From Lentzea jiangxiensis (lineage in GTDB: Bacteria; Actinomycetota; Actinomycetes; Mycobacteriales; Pseudonocardiaceae), in assembly GCF_900104175.1 (NCBI RefSeq), contig NZ_FNIX01000001.1:1253975-1317974 (forward strand): a stretch of 64,000 nt of DNA. Direction: 5' to 3'. Positions within the stretch are counted from its first letter, which is position 1. Every line of letters starts with the position of its first letter. Below the pieces are notes generated by a model. That model was not told the origin of the DNA, ran no database searches, and saw only the letters and a program-made list of their open reading frames with translations. Made by a program: the position numbers and the translations under genes. Shown one piece after another: positions 21,221 to 32,322 of the stretch.

Positions 21221-21922
21221 GTGAGTGACGAGTCCAAGGCCGCGGAGAAGGTCTCCGGGAAGGCCGCTGAACCGCCTGCCGAGGTGCTGGTCAGCGAGCC
21301 CGGAACGGCTGAGGCGGCCGCGATCGCGGCCGAGGAACCCGCCGAGTCCCCCGCGGAGGTGGAGGACGACGAGGAGGGCTTCTCGATCGCCGGCTCGCTG
21401 CCGGAGCCGAAGACCACGCTCCTCGCGGTGCTGGCGACCGGCGTGCTGGCCCTGGACGTGCTCACCAAGGTCCTGTCCGTGGCGTTCCTCGAGGGTGCCG
21501 ACCCGATCAAGATCTTCGGGGGCGCGCTCTACCTGACGTTCGTCCGCAACCCCGGTGCCGCCTTCGGTCTCGCCGAGGGCTGGACGTGGATCCTGGCGCT
21601 GATCGCGCTGGGCGTCGTCGGGTTCATCCTCTGGATCTCGCGCAACCTCCGCTCGCAGGGCTGGGCCGTCGGCCTGGGCCTGGTGCTGGGCGGTGCCGTC
21701 GGCAACCTCGCCGACCGCCTGTTCCGCGAGCCGGGGCCGATGCGCGGCCACGTGGTGGACTTCCTGTCGCTTTTCGACCCGTTCGGCCGTGTGTGGCCGG
21801 TGTTCAACGTCGCCGACATGGCGATCGTCGGCGGTGGCGCCGCGATCATCGTGCTGGCGCTCCTGCAGCACGACTACGACGGGACGGTTCACAAGGAGAA
21901 GAAGGTCGAGGACCCCGCTTGA
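21221..21922 (+). CDS. lspA: Lipoprotein signal peptidase (signal peptidase II)
   Basis: Membrane aspartyl protease that cleaves prolipoproteins after lipidation. The core (about residues 66-225) has four membrane helices and both catalytic Asp motifs, GNLADRLFR and FNVADMAI, plus [10 protein letters not shown]. The 233-aa length exceeds the usual 160-180 because of a 60-residue Ala/Glu-rich cytoplasmic N-terminal extension common in Pseudonocardiales. GTG 21221 is chosen; GACAAT 7 nt upstream could be a weak -10 box. The stop overlaps rluD by 4 bp, the usual lspA-rluD pair. Confidence 0.95.
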   Translation: MSDESKAAEKVSGKAAEPPAEVLVSEPGTAEAAAIAAEEPAESPAEVEDDEEGFSIAGSLPEPKTTLLAVLATGVLALDVLTKVLSVAFLEGADPIKIFGGALYLTFVRNPGAAFGLAEGWTWILALIALGVVGFILWISRNLRSQGWAVGLGLVLGGAVGNLADRLFREPGPMRGHVVDFLSLFDPFGRVWPVFNVADMAIVGGGAAIIVLALLQHDYDGTVHKEKKVEDPA

Positions 21923-22848
21923 GCGGATACCGAACGCTGCCGATTCCCGACGGTCTGGACGGCATGCGCGTGGACGCCGGCCTCGCGAAGCTCCTGGGCC
22001 TCTCGCGCACGGTCGTCGCTGCCATCGCCGACGCGGACGAGGTGCTGGTCAACGGCCGCGTCGTCGGCAAGTCCGACCGGCTGACGGCCGGGGCGATGCT
22101 CGAGATCACGCTGCCGGCGCCGCCGCAGCCGATCACCGTGCAGGCGATCCCCGTCGAGGGCCTGGAGATCATCCACGAGGACGACGACATCATCGTCGTC
22201 GACAAGCCCGTCGGTGTCGCCGTGCACCCGTCGCCGGGCTGGACCGGGCCGACCGTGGTGGGTGGGCTCGCCGCCGCGGGCCACCGCGTCGCCACGTCCG
22301 GTGCCGCCGAGCGCCAGGGCGTCGTGCACCGGCTCGACGTCGGCACGACCGGTGTCATGGTCGTCGCGAAGTCCGAGTCGGCCTACTCCGCGCTGAAGCA
22401 CGCCTTCAAGGAGCGGACCGTCGACAAGGTCTACCACGCGATCGTGCAGGGCCACCCGGACCCGATCAAGGGCACCATCGACGCCCCGATCGACCGCCAC
22501 CCGAAGCACGACTACAAGTTCGCCGTGATGAACTCCGGCAAGCCCTCCATCACGCACTACGAGGTGATCGAGGCGTTCCGCGCGGCGTCGTTCGTCGAGG
22601 TGCACCTGGAGACCGGCCGCACCCACCAGATCCGCGTGCACTTCTCGGCGCTGCACCACCCGTGCGTCGGCGACCTGACGTACGGCGCCGACCCGACGCT
22701 CGCCAAACGCCTCGGGGTGTCGCGGCAGTGGCTGCACGCGCGCCAGCTCGGGTTCCACCACCCCGGCACCGGCGAGTGGGTCACCTACACCTCGGACTAC
22801 CCGGACGACCTGGCCGCGTCGTTGGAGAAGCTGCGCGACGAGGGCTGA
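21919..22848 (+). CDS. RluD-type 23S rRNA pseudouridine synthase
   Basis: 309-aa RluA-family pseudouridine synthase. An N-terminal S4 RNA-binding domain (about residues 14-75, [15 protein letters not shown] ... [12 protein letters not shown]) precedes the catalytic domain with [15 protein letters not shown], whose Asp is the nucleophile, and [17 protein letters not shown]. Start is TTG 21919, inferred from the 4-bp overlap with lspA and the residues that follow; longer frames overlap lspA fully. Target uridines cannot be set from sequence, but this lspA-linked type is normally RluD-like. Confidence 0.92.
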   Translation: MSGYRTLPIPDGLDGMRVDAGLAKLLGLSRTVVAAIADADEVLVNGRVVGKSDRLTAGAMLEITLPAPPQPITVQAIPVEGLEIIHEDDDIIVVDKPVGVAVHPSPGWTGPTVVGGLAAAGHRVATSGAAERQGVVHRLDVGTTGVMVVAKSESAYSALKHAFKERTVDKVYHAIVQGHPDPIKGTIDAPIDRHPKHDYKFAVMNSGKPSITHYEVIEAFRAASFVEVHLETGRTHQIRVHFSALHHPCVGDLTYGADPTLAKRLGVSRQWLHARQLGFHHPGTGEWVTYTSDYPDDLAASLEKLRDEG

Positions 22849-22885
22849 TTGCTTCTGGGTAAATCACCTGTTGACGACGTTGCAC

Positions 22886-22914
22886 TTGATGTCAACCGGT
22901 GTGCTCCCTAGCGT
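22886..22914 (+). promoter_or_regulatory. Promoter of NAD(P)-binding protein gene
   Basis: -35 TTGATG (22886-22891), 17-bp spacer, -10 TAGCGT (22909-22914), then 7 nt to ATG 22922: a complete leaderless promoter. Confidence 0.75.
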
Positions 22915-22921
22915 TCTCGGC

Positions 22922-23524
22922 ATGAACCTCATCGTTCTCGCCGCCTCCGGACGGACCGGTCTCGCGCTGGCCCGGCAGGCCCTCGACCGCGGCCACACCG
23001 TCACGGCCGTCGCCCGCGACCCGCGGCGGATCAGCCTCGACCACGAGAACCTCCGCAAGGTGGCGGGCGACGTGACGGACCCCGCGAGCATCGCCGCGGT
23101 CGTCTTCCCCGACTCCGTCGTGGTGTCCGGCCTCGGCGCCGACGTGCCCGGCGTGCTGCATGACGGCGCCCGCGCCGTGATCGCCGCCGGACCGCGCCGG
23201 ATCGTCTGGCTCGGCGCCTACGGAACGGGTCCGTCCGCCGACGCGGCGGGTCCGGGGGCCGAGGTGCTGTGGAAGTTCTTCGGCGACCGCATCCCCGACA
23301 AGGTCGCGGCCGACAACGCCGTGCTCGCCGCCGGCGGCACCGTCTTCCACGCCGGCGTGCTGAGCGACGAACCGTCCGGTCCCGGCCGCACGGTCGGTCT
23401 CGACGCCGCGCCGCCGTTCGACCTGGGCGTCAAGATCAGCCGCGGCACCGTCGCGGCGGCCATGCTCGACGAGGCCGAGCAGCCGCGGTTCGCCGGCGCG
23501 GTCGCGTTGCCGCTAGCGGCCTAG
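22922..23524 (+). CDS. NAD(P)-binding NmrA/SDR-like protein
   Basis: 200-aa atypical short-chain dehydrogenase/NmrA-type protein. The N-terminal dinucleotide motif is VLAASGRTGLALARQAL, followed by TAVARDP and a GDVTDPASI stretch typical of NAD(P)H-binding epimerase-like folds. It lacks a clear Tyr-x-x-x-Lys active site, so a sensor or reductase role is equally possible. ATG 22922 is chosen from the leaderless promoter immediately before it. The 3' end overlaps the convergent LysR gene by 12 bp. Confidence 0.78.
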   Translation: MNLIVLAASGRTGLALARQALDRGHTVTAVARDPRRISLDHENLRKVAGDVTDPASIAAVVFPDSVVVSGLGADVPGVLHDGARAVIAAGPRRIVWLGAYGTGPSADAAGPGAEVLWKFFGDRIPDKVAADNAVLAAGGTVFHAGVLSDEPSGPGRTVGLDAAPPFDLGVKISRGTVAAAMLDEAEQPRFAGAVALPLAA

Positions 23525-24409
23525 GACGTCCTGGACGGTCGTCCGCACCTGGTCGCGCAGCCAGGCGTGGGCGAGGTCGGAGTCGTAGCGCTGGTGCCAG
23601 TTGCAGTTGACCGGCGCCTCCGGCGACTCGGCCGGCAACGGGTGGGTGACCAGCCCGAACGCCTCGACCAGCGGGCGGCAGAGGATCGCCGTGGTGGTGA
23701 CCAGCGCGTCGCTCGCGGCCGCGATCTGCAGGGCGGAGTGCACGGTGGCCACGGTCGCGATCACCCGCCGCCGCAGGCCCTGCGCGGCCAGCAGGTCGTC
23801 GATCGGCGCGGTGAGCCGTCCCCGCCGGGAGACCAGCACGTGCGGGTGCTCGGCGTAGGAGCGCAGGTCCAGTTCGGTGCACGGGTGGCCGGACCGCGCG
23901 ACGACCGCGAGCGGGTCGGTGCCGAGCGTCTCCGAGCGGAACTCGGGGAGGTCGGGAGCACCACCGCCGAGCTCCAGGTCGACCCGGCCGTGCCGCAGGT
24001 CGCCGGTGTCGGCGGAGTGCTCGGCGAGCACCCGCAGCCGCACGCCGGGAGCCTGCTGCGCGATCCTGCCGACCAGTGCCGGCACCACCGACGAGGCCAG
24101 GGCGTCGTGGCACTGGACGGTGAACGTGCGGTCCAACGCGGCCAGGTCCAGCTCACGGCTCGGCGCCAGCACGGCGTTGGCCTGCCGCACCAGCCGGTGC
24201 ACCTCGTCGGCGATCGCCAGCGCGTAGGGCGTCGGCGTCATCGTGTGCCCCGTCCGCACCAGGATGTCGTCGCCCGTCACCTTCCTGATCCGGCCGAGCG
24301 TGCGGCTGACCGCCGGCGACGACAGGTGCAGCCGCTGCGCCGCCCCCATCACGCTGCCCTCTTCGAGCAGGGCGTCCAGCACGGTCAGCAGGTTCAGATC
24401 CGCTTGCAT
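23513..24409 (-). CDS. LysR family regulator
   Basis: 298-aa LysR-type regulator. The winged helix lies at the N-terminus: LNLLTVLDALLEEGSVMGAAQRLHLSSPAVSRTLGRIRKVTGDDILVRTGHTMTPT in short overlapping motifs around residues 4-60. The effector domain (about 90-290) is complete. ATG 24409 is preferred over a TTG three codons earlier. It is divergent from the IMPase-like gene with only 23 bp between starts, so it very probably controls that gene and itself. Effector unknown. Confidence 0.9.
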   Translation of the reverse strand: MQADLNLLTVLDALLEEGSVMGAAQRLHLSSPAVSRTLGRIRKVTGDDILVRTGHTMTPTPYALAIADEVHRLVRQANAVLAPSRELDLAALDRTFTVQCHDALASSVVPALVGRIAQQAPGVRLRVLAEHSADTGDLRHGRVDLELGGGAPDLPEFRSETLGTDPLAVVARSGHPCTELDLRSYAEHPHVLVSRRGRLTAPIDDLLAAQGLRRRVIATVATVHSALQIAAASDALVTTTAILCRPLVEAFGLVTHPLPAESPEAPVNCNWHQRYDSDLAHAWLRDQVRTTVQDVLGR

Positions 24410-24432
24410 GACAGACAATCTTGGAGGAAACC

Positions 24433-25197
24433 ATGCTCGCCGCCACCACCGCCGCCGTCCGCACAGCCGGGGCGCGGATGTTGAAGCGCTACTCGACCGA
24501 GTCGCGCACGTCCTCTCTCGAGGAGCTCGTCGCGGCTGTCCGCGCCAACGACGCCGCCGTCGTCGACGTCTTGAAGCCCGCGCTCGCGGAGATCCGCCCG
24601 CAAGCCCGCTGGCTCGACGACGAACACGGCTCGGGGGAGCTCGGACCGGGCGAGTGGTGGCTCGTCGACCCGGTCGGCGGCAACATGAACGCGGTCCAGG
24701 GCATGACCGACTGGAACATCGGCGTCAGCCTGGTCCGCGACGGCCGCCCGGTGCTCGCGGTCCTGCACTTCCCGTTGTCCGACGAGACCTGCACGGCGGT
24801 CGAGGGGGAGGGCGCCTTCCTGAACGGCGTCCGGCTGCGGGTGTCGGAGAAGACGTCCCTGGACGGCGCGCTGGCCGGCACCGGGCAGGCGCAGCCGGGA
24901 CAGGGGCCGGAGATGGCCGACCGGGTGGGCGCGTCGTACGCGGCGATGGCGAAGAAAGCCCTCTACGTCCGGATCTCCGTGCCGGTCACGCACCAGCTCG
25001 CCCAGGTGGCCGCCGGACGGATGGACGTGCACTGGCAGTACGACAACGTGCGCGCGCACGCGGCGGGTGTGCTGCTCGTGCGGGAAGCGGGCGGTGTCGT
25101 CACCGATCTCGACGGCGGGCCGTGGACGCTGACCAGCACCGGGTACCTGGCGGCGGCGCCGGGCGTGCACGCCGAGGCGCTGGACGTCCTGGGTTAG
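24433..25197 (+). CDS. Inositol-monophosphatase-like protein with altered metal site
   Basis: 254-aa member of the IMPase/FIG superfamily, which are Mg2+-dependent phosphatases. The fold is recognisable from DWNIGVSLVRDGRPVLAVLH, GAFLNGVRLRVS and HAAGVLLVREAGGVVTDLDGG. However, the metal-binding signature DP(I/V)DGTxN reads DPVGGNMN (D79 kept, the second Asp is Gly82), and the C-terminal WDxAAG signature reads RAHAAG, losing another Asp. It may be a distinct subfamily or a non-catalytic homologue. GGAGG lies 5 nt before the ATG. It is divergent from and probably controlled by the LysR gene. Confidence 0.72.
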   Translation: MLAATTAAVRTAGARMLKRYSTESRTSSLEELVAAVRANDAAVVDVLKPALAEIRPQARWLDDEHGSGELGPGEWWLVDPVGGNMNAVQGMTDWNIGVSLVRDGRPVLAVLHFPLSDETCTAVEGEGAFLNGVRLRVSEKTSLDGALAGTGQAQPGQGPEMADRVGASYAAMAKKALYVRISVPVTHQLAQVAAGRMDVHWQYDNVRAHAAGVLLVREAGGVVTDLDGGPWTLTSTGYLAAAPGVHAEALDVLG

Positions 25198-26024
25198 TCG
25201 TCGACGGTCCAGACCAGGGTGTTCACGTCGACCTCGGGGCGGACGCTCCAGCGGACCTGGATGATCTCGGTCGCGTCCGGCAGCACGAAGACGCTGTGCC
25301 CGCCCGCGGTCTCGCCGGGCTGCACGCCGAGCTTGTGCGCCGGGCGGGAGGACAGCGAGACGGGGGCCTTCGTGACGGTCTCGCCGGTCTTCGTCACCAG
25401 CACGAGGTACATGTCCGGCAGCGAGGTGTACGGCACCTGCGAGGTGTTCGTCACCTCGGTGTGCACGACCACGGACCGCTCCCCGTCGGCGAGCTTGTAG
25501 CCGGCCGCCGTGAAGAGGAAGTCGGCCGGGTCGACGACCTCGACCAGCTGGATCGACAGGCGGGCGCCCTCCAGGCTGTCCGCCTCCAGCGCCGTGCCGA
25601 TCTTGCCGGTCCGCGAGACGGACCTGGGCTGCGGCTGGTCGGCGCGCACCCAGCCCGCCGACTGGGGAGGGCCCCAGGTCGACTGCGGCGGCTGCTGAGC
25701 CGGGAACGGCTGGCTCACCGGCCCCTGCGGGCCGTACTGCTGGACCTGGTGGGGGCCGCTCTGGTGCACCGCGTACGGCCCGGACGGCGGGCCGCCCGTG
25801 TAGTTGCCGTAGGCGGCGGCGTTCGCGAGCGCCCGGCGGACGCCGTTCGGGTCGCACTCCACGCCCACGAGCAGGGGCAGGCCGCTGCCCGACAGGGTGA
25901 TCAACCGCATGGCCGCCTCGCGCGGGTCCATGCCGAGGCGCTGGGCGATCTCGTGCACGGCGGCACGACCCGACTCGGCGAGAACGGCGAGCAGGCGAGC
26001 GTCTACGGGATCGGGGACCACCAC
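25194..26024 (-). CDS. Winged-helix plus beta-domain protein of unknown function
   Basis: 276-aa protein not recognised in full. Residues about 5-60 (DPVDARLLAVLAESGRAAVHEIAQRLGMDPREAAMRLITL in short pieces) resemble an AsnC-type helix-turn-helix. A Gly/Pro/Gln/Tyr-rich disordered linker (about 80-145) follows, then a C-terminal beta-rich domain (EGARLSIQLVEVVDPADF ... HSVFVLPDATEIIQVRW) like the DUF4352-type immunoglobulin fold. GTG 26024 is chosen because a TAGCGT box lies 7 nt upstream. It overlaps the IMPase-like gene by 4 bp and is divergent from dnaE. Confidence 0.6.
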   Translation of the reverse strand: MVVPDPVDARLLAVLAESGRAAVHEIAQRLGMDPREAAMRLITLSGSGLPLLVGVECDPNGVRRALANAAAYGNYTGGPPSGPYAVHQSGPHQVQQYGPQGPVSQPFPAQQPPQSTWGPPQSAGWVRADQPQPRSVSRTGKIGTALEADSLEGARLSIQLVEVVDPADFLFTAAGYKLADGERSVVVHTEVTNTSQVPYTSLPDMYLVLVTKTGETVTKAPVSLSSRPAHKLGVQPGETAGGHSVFVLPDATEIIQVRWSVRPEVDVNTLVWTVDD

Positions 26025-26171
26025 GAAAAGAACGCTACCCGCCGCTGCGGAGGCGTGTGCCACCGCGTACCTGATCGAGATCGTCCGGGGCCGGTGGCCT
26101 TCGCCACGGCGTGTCGCCGGGGCGTTCGCGAATCGCGGAGGCCAATCCGGGGCTGCCGCGAGCGGTGCCTG

Positions 26172-26177
26172 TAGTGT
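26172..26177 (+). promoter_or_regulatory. Possible -10 box of dnaE
   Basis: TAGTGT about 68 nt before the dnaE start, the best TANNNT match in the 220-bp gap; no convincing -35 box. Confidence 0.35.
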
Positions 26178-26244
26178 TGGCGGGCGCCCGGACGTGTTCG
26201 TCCCTCATTCGCGCTAAAACGCTTGCTACACAAGGGGGTTGCCG

Positions 26245-29200
26245 GTGGCAGACTCGTTTGTGCACCTGCACGTGCACACCGAGTACTCGATGCTCGACGG
26301 CGCGGCCAAGGTGGCCCCGCTGTTCGAGGAGGCCGGGCGTCTCGGCATGACGGCGGTCGGCATGAGCGACCACGGCAACATGTACGGGTCCGACGAGTTC
26401 TACCAAACGGCGACGAAGACCGGCATCAAGCCGATCATCGGCATCGAGGCCTACCTCGCGCCGCACAACCGCCTGCACAAGAAGCCGGTCTTCTGGGGCG
26501 ACCCGGGCCAGCGCGGCGACGACATCTCCGGTGCGGGTGCCTACACGCACATGACGATGTGGGCCCGCAACGCGGACGGCCTGCGGAACCTCTTCCGGCT
26601 GCACACCGAGGCGAGCAAGACGGGCTACTACTACAAGCCCCGCATGGACCGCGAGCTCGTCGCGGAGCACTCCGACGGCATCATCGCGACGACCGGCTGC
26701 CCGTCCGGCGAGGTCCAGACCAGGCTGCGGCTCGGCCACGTCGACGAGGCGCTCAAGGCCGCGGCGGACTACCAGGACATCTTCGGCAAGGAGAACTTCT
26801 TCCTGGAGCTGATGGACCACGGCCTCGACATCGAGCGCCGCGTCCGCGACGGCCTGCTGGAGATCAGCAAGAAGCTCGGCATCCCGCCGCTCGCCACCAA
26901 CGACAGCCACTACGTCACCAAGGACCAGGCGGACACGCACTCCGCGTTGCTCTGCGTGCAGTCCGGCAAGATGCTGACGGACCCGAACCGGTTCAAGTTC
27001 GACGGCGACGGTTACTACCTGAAGTCGTCCGAGGAGATGCGGCAGATCTGGAAGGACCTGCCGGAGGCGTGCGACAACACGCTGCTCGTCGCGGAGATGG
27101 TCGAGTCGTACGAGGACATCTGGAGCATCAAGGACCGGATCCCGAACTTCGAGGTCCCCGAGGGCGAGGACCAGGCGTCCTGGTTCCGCAAGGAGATCCG
27201 GCGCGGGCTCGAGTGGCGCTTCCGCGGCTCCGAGGTGCCCCAGGAGTACATCGAGCGCTGCGACTACGAGGCCAAGGTCATCATCGACAAGGGCTTCCCG
27301 GCGTACTTCCTCATCGTCGCCGACCTGATCAACTACGCCCGCAGCGTCGGCATCCGCGTCGGTCCCGGCCGCGGCTCCGCGGCGGGCGCCGCCGTGTCGT
27401 GGGCGATGGGCATCACGAACATCGACCCGATCCCGCACGGTCTGCTGTTCGAGCGGTTCCTGAACCCCGAGCGCACCGCCATGCCCGACATCGACATCGA
27501 CTTCGACGACCGCCGCCGGGGCGAGATGATCCGGTACGCGAGCGAGAAGTACGGTGCCGACAAGGTCGCCCAGGTCATCACGTTCGGCACCATCAAGACC
27601 AAGGCCGCGCTGAAGGACTCCGCGCGCGTCCACCACGGCCAGCCGGGCTTCGCGATCGCCGACAAGATCTCCAAGGCGCTGCCGCCGCCGATCATGGCGA
27701 AGGACATCCCGCTCAACGGCATCATCAACAAGAGCCACCCGCGCTACAACGAGGCCGCCGAGGTCCGCTCGCTGCTCGAGACCGACTCGCAGGTGAAGGA
27801 GATCTTCGACACCGCGCTCGGTCTCGAGGGCCTGATCCGCAACGCCGGCGTGCACGCGTGCGCGGTCATCATGTCGAAGGACCCGCTGTCCGACTCGATC
27901 CCGCTCTGGTACCGCGACGACGGCTCGTTCATCACCGGCTGGGACTACCCGTCGTGCGAGAACATCGGCCTGCTGAAGATGGACTTCCTCGGGCTGCGCA
28001 ACCTGACGGTCATGGGCGACGCCATCGAGAACATCGAGATGAACCGGGGCAAGGACGCCGTCCCGGACTTCGACACGCTCCCGATGGACGACCCGGAGAC
28101 GTACGCGCTGCTCGGCCGCGGTGACACGCTCGGCGTGTTCCAGCTGGACGGTGGCCCCATGCGCGACCTGCTGCGCCGCATGCAGCCGACGTCGTTCGAG
28201 GACATCGTCGCGGTCGGCGCGCTGTACCGCCCCGGCCCGATGGGTGTGAACGCGCACAACGACTACGCGGACCGCAAGAACGGCCGCCAAGAGGTCAAGC
28301 CGATCCACCCGCAGCTGGCCGAGCCGCTCAAGGAGATCCTCGGCGAGACGCACGGCCTGATCGTCTACCAAGAGCAGATCATGTTCATCGCCCAGGAGGT
28401 CGCGGGCTACTCCATGGGGCGCGCGGACGTGCTCCGCAAGGCGATGGGCAAGAAGAAGGCCGAGGTCCTCGCCAAGGAGTTCGAGGGCTTCCAGGCGGGT
28501 ATGCGGGCCGACCCGCGCGGGTTCTCCGACGAGGCGATCCAGGCGCTGTGGGACACGATCCTCCCGTTCGCCGGCTACGCGTTCAACAAGTCGCACGCCG
28601 CCGCGTACGGCCTGATCTCCTACTGGACCGCGTACCTCAAGGCGAACTTCCGCGCCGAGTACATGGCCGCCCTGCTCACGTCGGTCGGTGACAACAAGGA
28701 CAAGTCCGCGGTCTACCTCGCGGAGTGCCGCCGGCTGGGCATCAAGGTGCTCCCGCCGGACGTCAACGAGTCGGCGCTGCGGTTCAGCGCGGTCGGCACG
28801 GACATCCGCTTCGGCCTGGGCGCGATCCGCAACGTCGGCGCGAACGTCGTCGAGTCGATCATCAAGTCCCGCAAGGAGAAGGGCGCCTACACGTCCTTCA
28901 CGGACTTCATGGACAAGTCCGAGCTCGTCGCCTGCAACAAGCGCGTGATCGAGTCGCTGATCAAGGCGGGCGCGTTCGACTCGTTCGGCCACCCGCGCCT
29001 CGCGCTGATCCAGGTGCACGAGGACGCGGTCGACGCCGTCGTCCCGATCAAGCGCAAGGAGGCCGAGGGCCAGTTCGACCTGTTCGGCGGCGACAGCGCC
29101 GACGACCAGGACGACAGCAGCTCGCCGCTCGCGCACCTCAAGTTCGGCGCCGAGGAGTACCCGCGCAAGCAGATGCTGAGCCTCGAGAAGGAGATGCTCG

Positions 29201-29802
29201 GCCTGTACGTCTCCTCGCATCCGCTCGACGGCGCGGAGCGGATCCTGCGCAAGTTCGCACCGAGGCCGATCGCCGTCGTGCTCGACGACCCGCCCAAGGA
29301 AGGCGAGCTGATCGTCTCGGGCATGATCTCGTCGATCGAGCGCCGGGTGAACAAGAACGGCCTGCCGTGGGCGATCACGGTGATCGAGGACCTGGACGCC
29401 TCCATCGAGGTGCTGTTCTTCCCGAAGGCCTACGAGGTGCTGCGCGACGACCTGGAGCTCGACTCCGCGGTGTGCGTGAAGGGCCGGGTGAACTGGCGCG
29501 AGGACAAGATGGCGATCTTCGGCGACGGTGTCGTCCCGCTCGACATCAGCGACGCGGAGATGAACCCGGACGCGGAGCCGCCGCTCGTCCTCGGGCTGCA
29601 GACCAAGATGCTGACGCCGGAGCTGATCGAGGAACTGAAGATCACGCTCAAGTCCCACGCGGGCCAGGTCGCCGTGCACCTGGAGGTGCAGAAGCGCGAC
29701 AAGTCGAAGGAGGTGCTGGTGGTGGACAACTACCGCGTCAACACGACGCCGTCGCTCTTCGGCGATCTGAAGACGATCCGCGGGATCACCATCCAGCGGT
29801 AG
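26245..29802 (+). CDS. dnaE: DNA polymerase III alpha subunit
   Basis: Replicative polymerase (DnaE1 type), 1185 aa. The N-terminal PHP domain begins [16 protein letters not shown]; the catalytic Asp triad region includes [16 protein letters not shown] near residue 415, and the palm motif PGRGSAAGA lies just before it. The C-terminal OB-fold ([17 protein letters not shown]) and the C-terminal tail are present. GTG 26245 is chosen since AGGGGGT is well spaced; a TTG two codons earlier is possible. The length and absence of ImuB/ImuA neighbours mark it as the main replicase rather than DnaE2. Confidence 0.97.
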   Translation: MADSFVHLHVHTEYSMLDGAAKVAPLFEEAGRLGMTAVGMSDHGNMYGSDEFYQTATKTGIKPIIGIEAYLAPHNRLHKKPVFWGDPGQRGDDISGAGAYTHMTMWARNADGLRNLFRLHTEASKTGYYYKPRMDRELVAEHSDGIIATTGCPSGEVQTRLRLGHVDEALKAAADYQDIFGKENFFLELMDHGLDIERRVRDGLLEISKKLGIPPLATNDSHYVTKDQADTHSALLCVQSGKMLTDPNRFKFDGDGYYLKSSEEMRQIWKDLPEACDNTLLVAEMVESYEDIWSIKDRIPNFEVPEGEDQASWFRKEIRRGLEWRFRGSEVPQEYIERCDYEAKVIIDKGFPAYFLIVADLINYARSVGIRVGPGRGSAAGAAVSWAMGITNIDPIPHGLLFERFLNPERTAMPDIDIDFDDRRRGEMIRYASEKYGADKVAQVITFGTIKTKAALKDSARVHHGQPGFAIADKISKALPPPIMAKDIPLNGIINKSHPRYNEAAEVRSLLETDSQVKEIFDTALGLEGLIRNAGVHACAVIMSKDPLSDSIPLWYRDDGSFITGWDYPSCENIGLLKMDFLGLRNLTVMGDAIENIEMNRGKDAVPDFDTLPMDDPETYALLGRGDTLGVFQLDGGPMRDLLRRMQPTSFEDIVAVGALYRPGPMGVNAHNDYADRKNGRQEVKPIHPQLAEPLKEILGETHGLIVYQEQIMFIAQEVAGYSMGRADVLRKAMGKKKAEVLAKEFEGFQAGMRADPRGFSDEAIQALWDTILPFAGYAFNKSHAAAYGLISYWTAYLKANFRAEYMAALLTSVGDNKDKSAVYLAECRRLGIKVLPPDVNESALRFSAVGTDIRFGLGAIRNVGANVVESIIKSRKEKGAYTSFTDFMDKSELVACNKRVIESLIKAGAFDSFGHPRLALIQVHEDAVDAVVPIKRKEAEGQFDLFGGDSADDQDDSSSPLAHLKFGAEEYPRKQMLSLEKEMLGLYVSSHPLDGAERILRKFAPRPIAVVLDDPPKEGELIVSGMISSIERRVNKNGLPWAITVIEDLDASIEVLFFPKAYEVLRDDLELDSAVCVKGRVNWREDKMAIFGDGVVPLDISDAEMNPDAEPPLVLGLQTKMLTPELIEELKITLKSHAGQVAVHLEVQKRDKSKEVLVVDNYRVNTTPSLFGDLKTIRGITIQR

Positions 29803-29838
29803 TGGCGAGGCTTCAGTGAACGGGGTTAACTGGGTGAG

Positions 29839-31044
29839 GTGACCACACTCACCCAGTTGCCCGACGACTACGTCCAGAACCCGCACGCAGCGCACGACCT
29901 GCTGCGTGCCGAGGGCCCCGTGCGGGAAGTCCGCATGCCGCGCGGGCTCAAGGTCTGGCTCGTGACTCGGTACGACGAGGCGAAGATCGCCCTCACCGCC
30001 ACGGAGGTCAGCAAGAACATCATGGAGGGTGGTCACCTCATGGCGGTGCACTCCTCCGAAGGCGAGCAGCACCGCGAGATCGACCGCTCGCTCTCGGTGC
30101 ACATGCTCAACATGGACCCGCCCGGCCACACGCGGCTGCGCAAGCTCGTGACCAAGGCGTTCACCGCCCGCCGCATCGAGCTGATGCGCCCGCGCGTGCA
30201 GGAGATCGCGGCCGAGCTGATCGCGGAGCTGAACGACGGCGACGAGGTCGACCTGCTGGAGGCGTTCGCGTTCCCGCTGCCCATCACGGTGATCTGCGAG
30301 CTGCTCGGCATCCCGATCGACAACCGCGACGACTTCCGCGAGTGGTCGAACCAGCTGCTGACGTTCGGCACGCCCGAGCAGATCCAGGCCGCCGCGGACG
30401 CGATGGCCGGCTTCCTGTTCCAGCACGTCACCGCGATCGCCGACGCCGAGCCGGACGACACGTTCTTCTCCGCCCTGGTGCACGCCGACGACTCCGGCGA
30501 CCGGCTGAACACCGAAGAGCTGATCTCGATGGCGTTCCTGCTGCTCGTGGCGGGCCACGAGACGACGGTGAACCTCATCGGCAACGCCGTGCTCTCGTTG
30601 CTGCGCAACCCCGACCAGTTGCAGGTGCTCAAGGACCGCCCGGAGCTGATCCCGGCGAGCACCGAGGAGTTCCTGCGGCTGGAGGGCCCGGTCAACGTCG
30701 CGACCTTCCGCTACACCAGGGAGCCCCTCGAACTGGGCGGCGTGACCGTGCCCGCGGGCGAGATCCTGATGGTGTCGCTGATCGCCGCGAACCGGGACCC
30801 CGAGCGCTACGAGAACCCCGACCGGCTCGACGTGACGCGGTCCGCGCAGGGGCACGTCGCCTTCGGCCACGGCATCCACTTCTGCCTGGGCGCACCGCTG
30901 GCCCGGCTGGAGTTCGACGTGGCGCTGACGCAGCTGCTGGAGCGGTTCCCGAACCTGGCGCTTGCGGCGGAGCCGGAGACGCTGGTGTGGCGGGACAGCA
31001 CGCTGATCCGCGGCCTGCACACCCTGCCGGTACGCCTCGCCTAG
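29839..31044 (+). CDS. Cytochrome P450 upstream of bioA
   Basis: 401-aa soluble class I P450. The I-helix oxygen-binding motif is AGHETT near residue 237, ExxR-type residues lie in [11 protein letters not shown], and the haem-ligand loop is [10 protein letters not shown] with Cys near residue 348. It closely follows dnaE and its stop is 10 bp before the chosen bioA start. A TTAACT box sits 7 nt before the GTG start. Substrate is unknown. A BioI-like role in pimeloyl chain formation is suggested only by position; general CYP105/107-type resemblance also fits. No ferredoxin gene is adjacent. Confidence 0.9.
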   Translation: MTTLTQLPDDYVQNPHAAHDLLRAEGPVREVRMPRGLKVWLVTRYDEAKIALTATEVSKNIMEGGHLMAVHSSEGEQHREIDRSLSVHMLNMDPPGHTRLRKLVTKAFTARRIELMRPRVQEIAAELIAELNDGDEVDLLEAFAFPLPITVICELLGIPIDNRDDFREWSNQLLTFGTPEQIQAAADAMAGFLFQHVTAIADAEPDDTFFSALVHADDSGDRLNTEELISMAFLLLVAGHETTVNLIGNAVLSLLRNPDQLQVLKDRPELIPASTEEFLRLEGPVNVATFRYTREPLELGGVTVPAGEILMVSLIAANRDPERYENPDRLDVTRSAQGHVAFGHGIHFCLGAPLARLEFDVALTQLLERFPNLALAAEPETLVWRDSTLIRGLHTLPVRLA

Positions 31045-31054
31045 TGTGCAGCGG

Positions 31055-32311
31055 GTGGACGACCTGCTGAAGCTCGACCAGGCGCACGTCTGGCACCCGT
31101 ACGGCCCGATGCCGGGCACCCGGGAACCGCTGCTCGTCTCGGAGGCCTCGGGTGTCCGGCTCACCCTCGCGGACGGCCGGGAGCTGGTCGACGGCATGTC
31201 GTCGTGGTGGGCGGCCATCCACGGCTACCGGCACCCGGTGCTCGACGCGGCCGTCACCGAGCAGCTCGGCCGGATGAGCCACGTGATGTTCGGCGGGCTC
31301 ACGCACGAGCCCGCCATCCGGCTGAGCGCGAAGCTCGTCGAGATCACCCCCGAGCCGTTGCAGCACGTCTTCCTCGCCGACTCGGGCTCGGTGTCGGTCG
31401 AGGTCGCGGTCAAGATGTGCCTGCAGTACTGGCGGTCGCGCAAGCGGCCGGAGAAGCGCCGCCTGATGACGTGGCGCGGCGGGTACCACGGGGACACGTT
31501 CAACCCGATGTCCGTGTGCGACCCCGACGGCGGAATGCATTCGCTCTGGCGCGGAATCCTGCCGGTCCAGGTGTTCGCGGACGCGCCGCCGGCCGAAATG
31601 GACACCGCCTACGTCCAGCACCTCGCGGACCTCGTCGAGCAGCACGCCGACGAGCTGGCCGCGATCATCGTCGAGCCCGTCGTGCAGGGTGCCGGTGGCA
31701 TGCGGTTCCACGACCCGCGATATCTGCACGTGCTGCGAGAGCTCGCGTACACACACGACGTGCTTCTCGTGTTCGACGAGATCGCCACGGGCTTCGGCCG
31801 CACCGGCGAACTCTTCGCCGCCGACCACGCGAACGTCAGCCCGGACGTGATGTGCCTCGGCAAGTCGCTGACGGGCGGCTACCTCACGATGGCCGCCACC
31901 CTCTGCACGTCACGGGTGGCGGACGGGATCAGCAAGGGCGAGGTGCCGGTGCTCGCGCACGGGCCGACGTTCATGGGCAACCCGCTCGCGTCGGCGGTGT
32001 CGCTGGCGTCGATCGACCTGCTGCTGTCCCAGAACTGGAGGAGAGAGGTCGCTCGCATCTCGGCCGGGCTGTCCGAGGGGCTCGCGCCCGCGCGCGCCTT
32101 GCCCGGCGTTCGGGACGTGCGCGTGTTGGGCGCTATCGGCGTCGTGCAACTGAATGAGCCGGTGGACATGGCACGCGCCACACAGGCCGCCGTGGACGCC
32201 GGGGTGTGGCTGCGGCCGTTCCGCGACCTCGTCTACACGATGCCGCCGTTCGTCAGCACGGACGACGACGTGGCCCAGATCGCTGCCGCCGTGGTGGCCG
32301 CCGCCCGCTAA
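31055..32311 (+). CDS. bioA: Adenosylmethionine-8-amino-7-oxononanoate aminotransferase
   Basis: PLP enzyme converting KAPA to DAPA with SAM as amino donor in biotin synthesis. 418 aa. Strong similarity to mycobacterial Bio[46 protein letters not shown], the PLP-binding Asp in [12 protein letters not shown] and the Schiff-base Lys in [11 protein letters not shown] (about residue 270). GTG 31055 is preferred because TAGTGT, which overlaps the P450 stop, lies exactly 7 nt upstream; GTG 31046 (three codons longer) is the alternative. bioF, usually between bioA and bioD, is absent here. Confidence 0.95.
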   Translation: MDDLLKLDQAHVWHPYGPMPGTREPLLVSEASGVRLTLADGRELVDGMSSWWAAIHGYRHPVLDAAVTEQLGRMSHVMFGGLTHEPAIRLSAKLVEITPEPLQHVFLADSGSVSVEVAVKMCLQYWRSRKRPEKRRLMTWRGGYHGDTFNPMSVCDPDGGMHSLWRGILPVQVFADAPPAEMDTAYVQHLADLVEQHADELAAIIVEPVVQGAGGMRFHDPRYLHVLRELAYTHDVLLVFDEIATGFGRTGELFAADHANVSPDVMCLGKSLTGGYLTMAATLCTSRVADGISKGEVPVLAHGPTFMGNPLASAVSLASIDLLLSQNWRREVARISAGLSEGLAPARALPGVRDVRVLGAIGVVQLNEPVDMARATQAAVDAGVWLRPFRDLVYTMPPFVSTDDDVAQIAAAVVAAAR

Positions 32312-32322
32312 CGTGACACCTC

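Noticed and set aside
26035-31218. 1727-codon minus-strand frame opposite dnaE and the P450
   Set aside because: Mirror of high-GC third-position bias in the real genes; Arg/Val/Asp/His-rich sequence with no domain.
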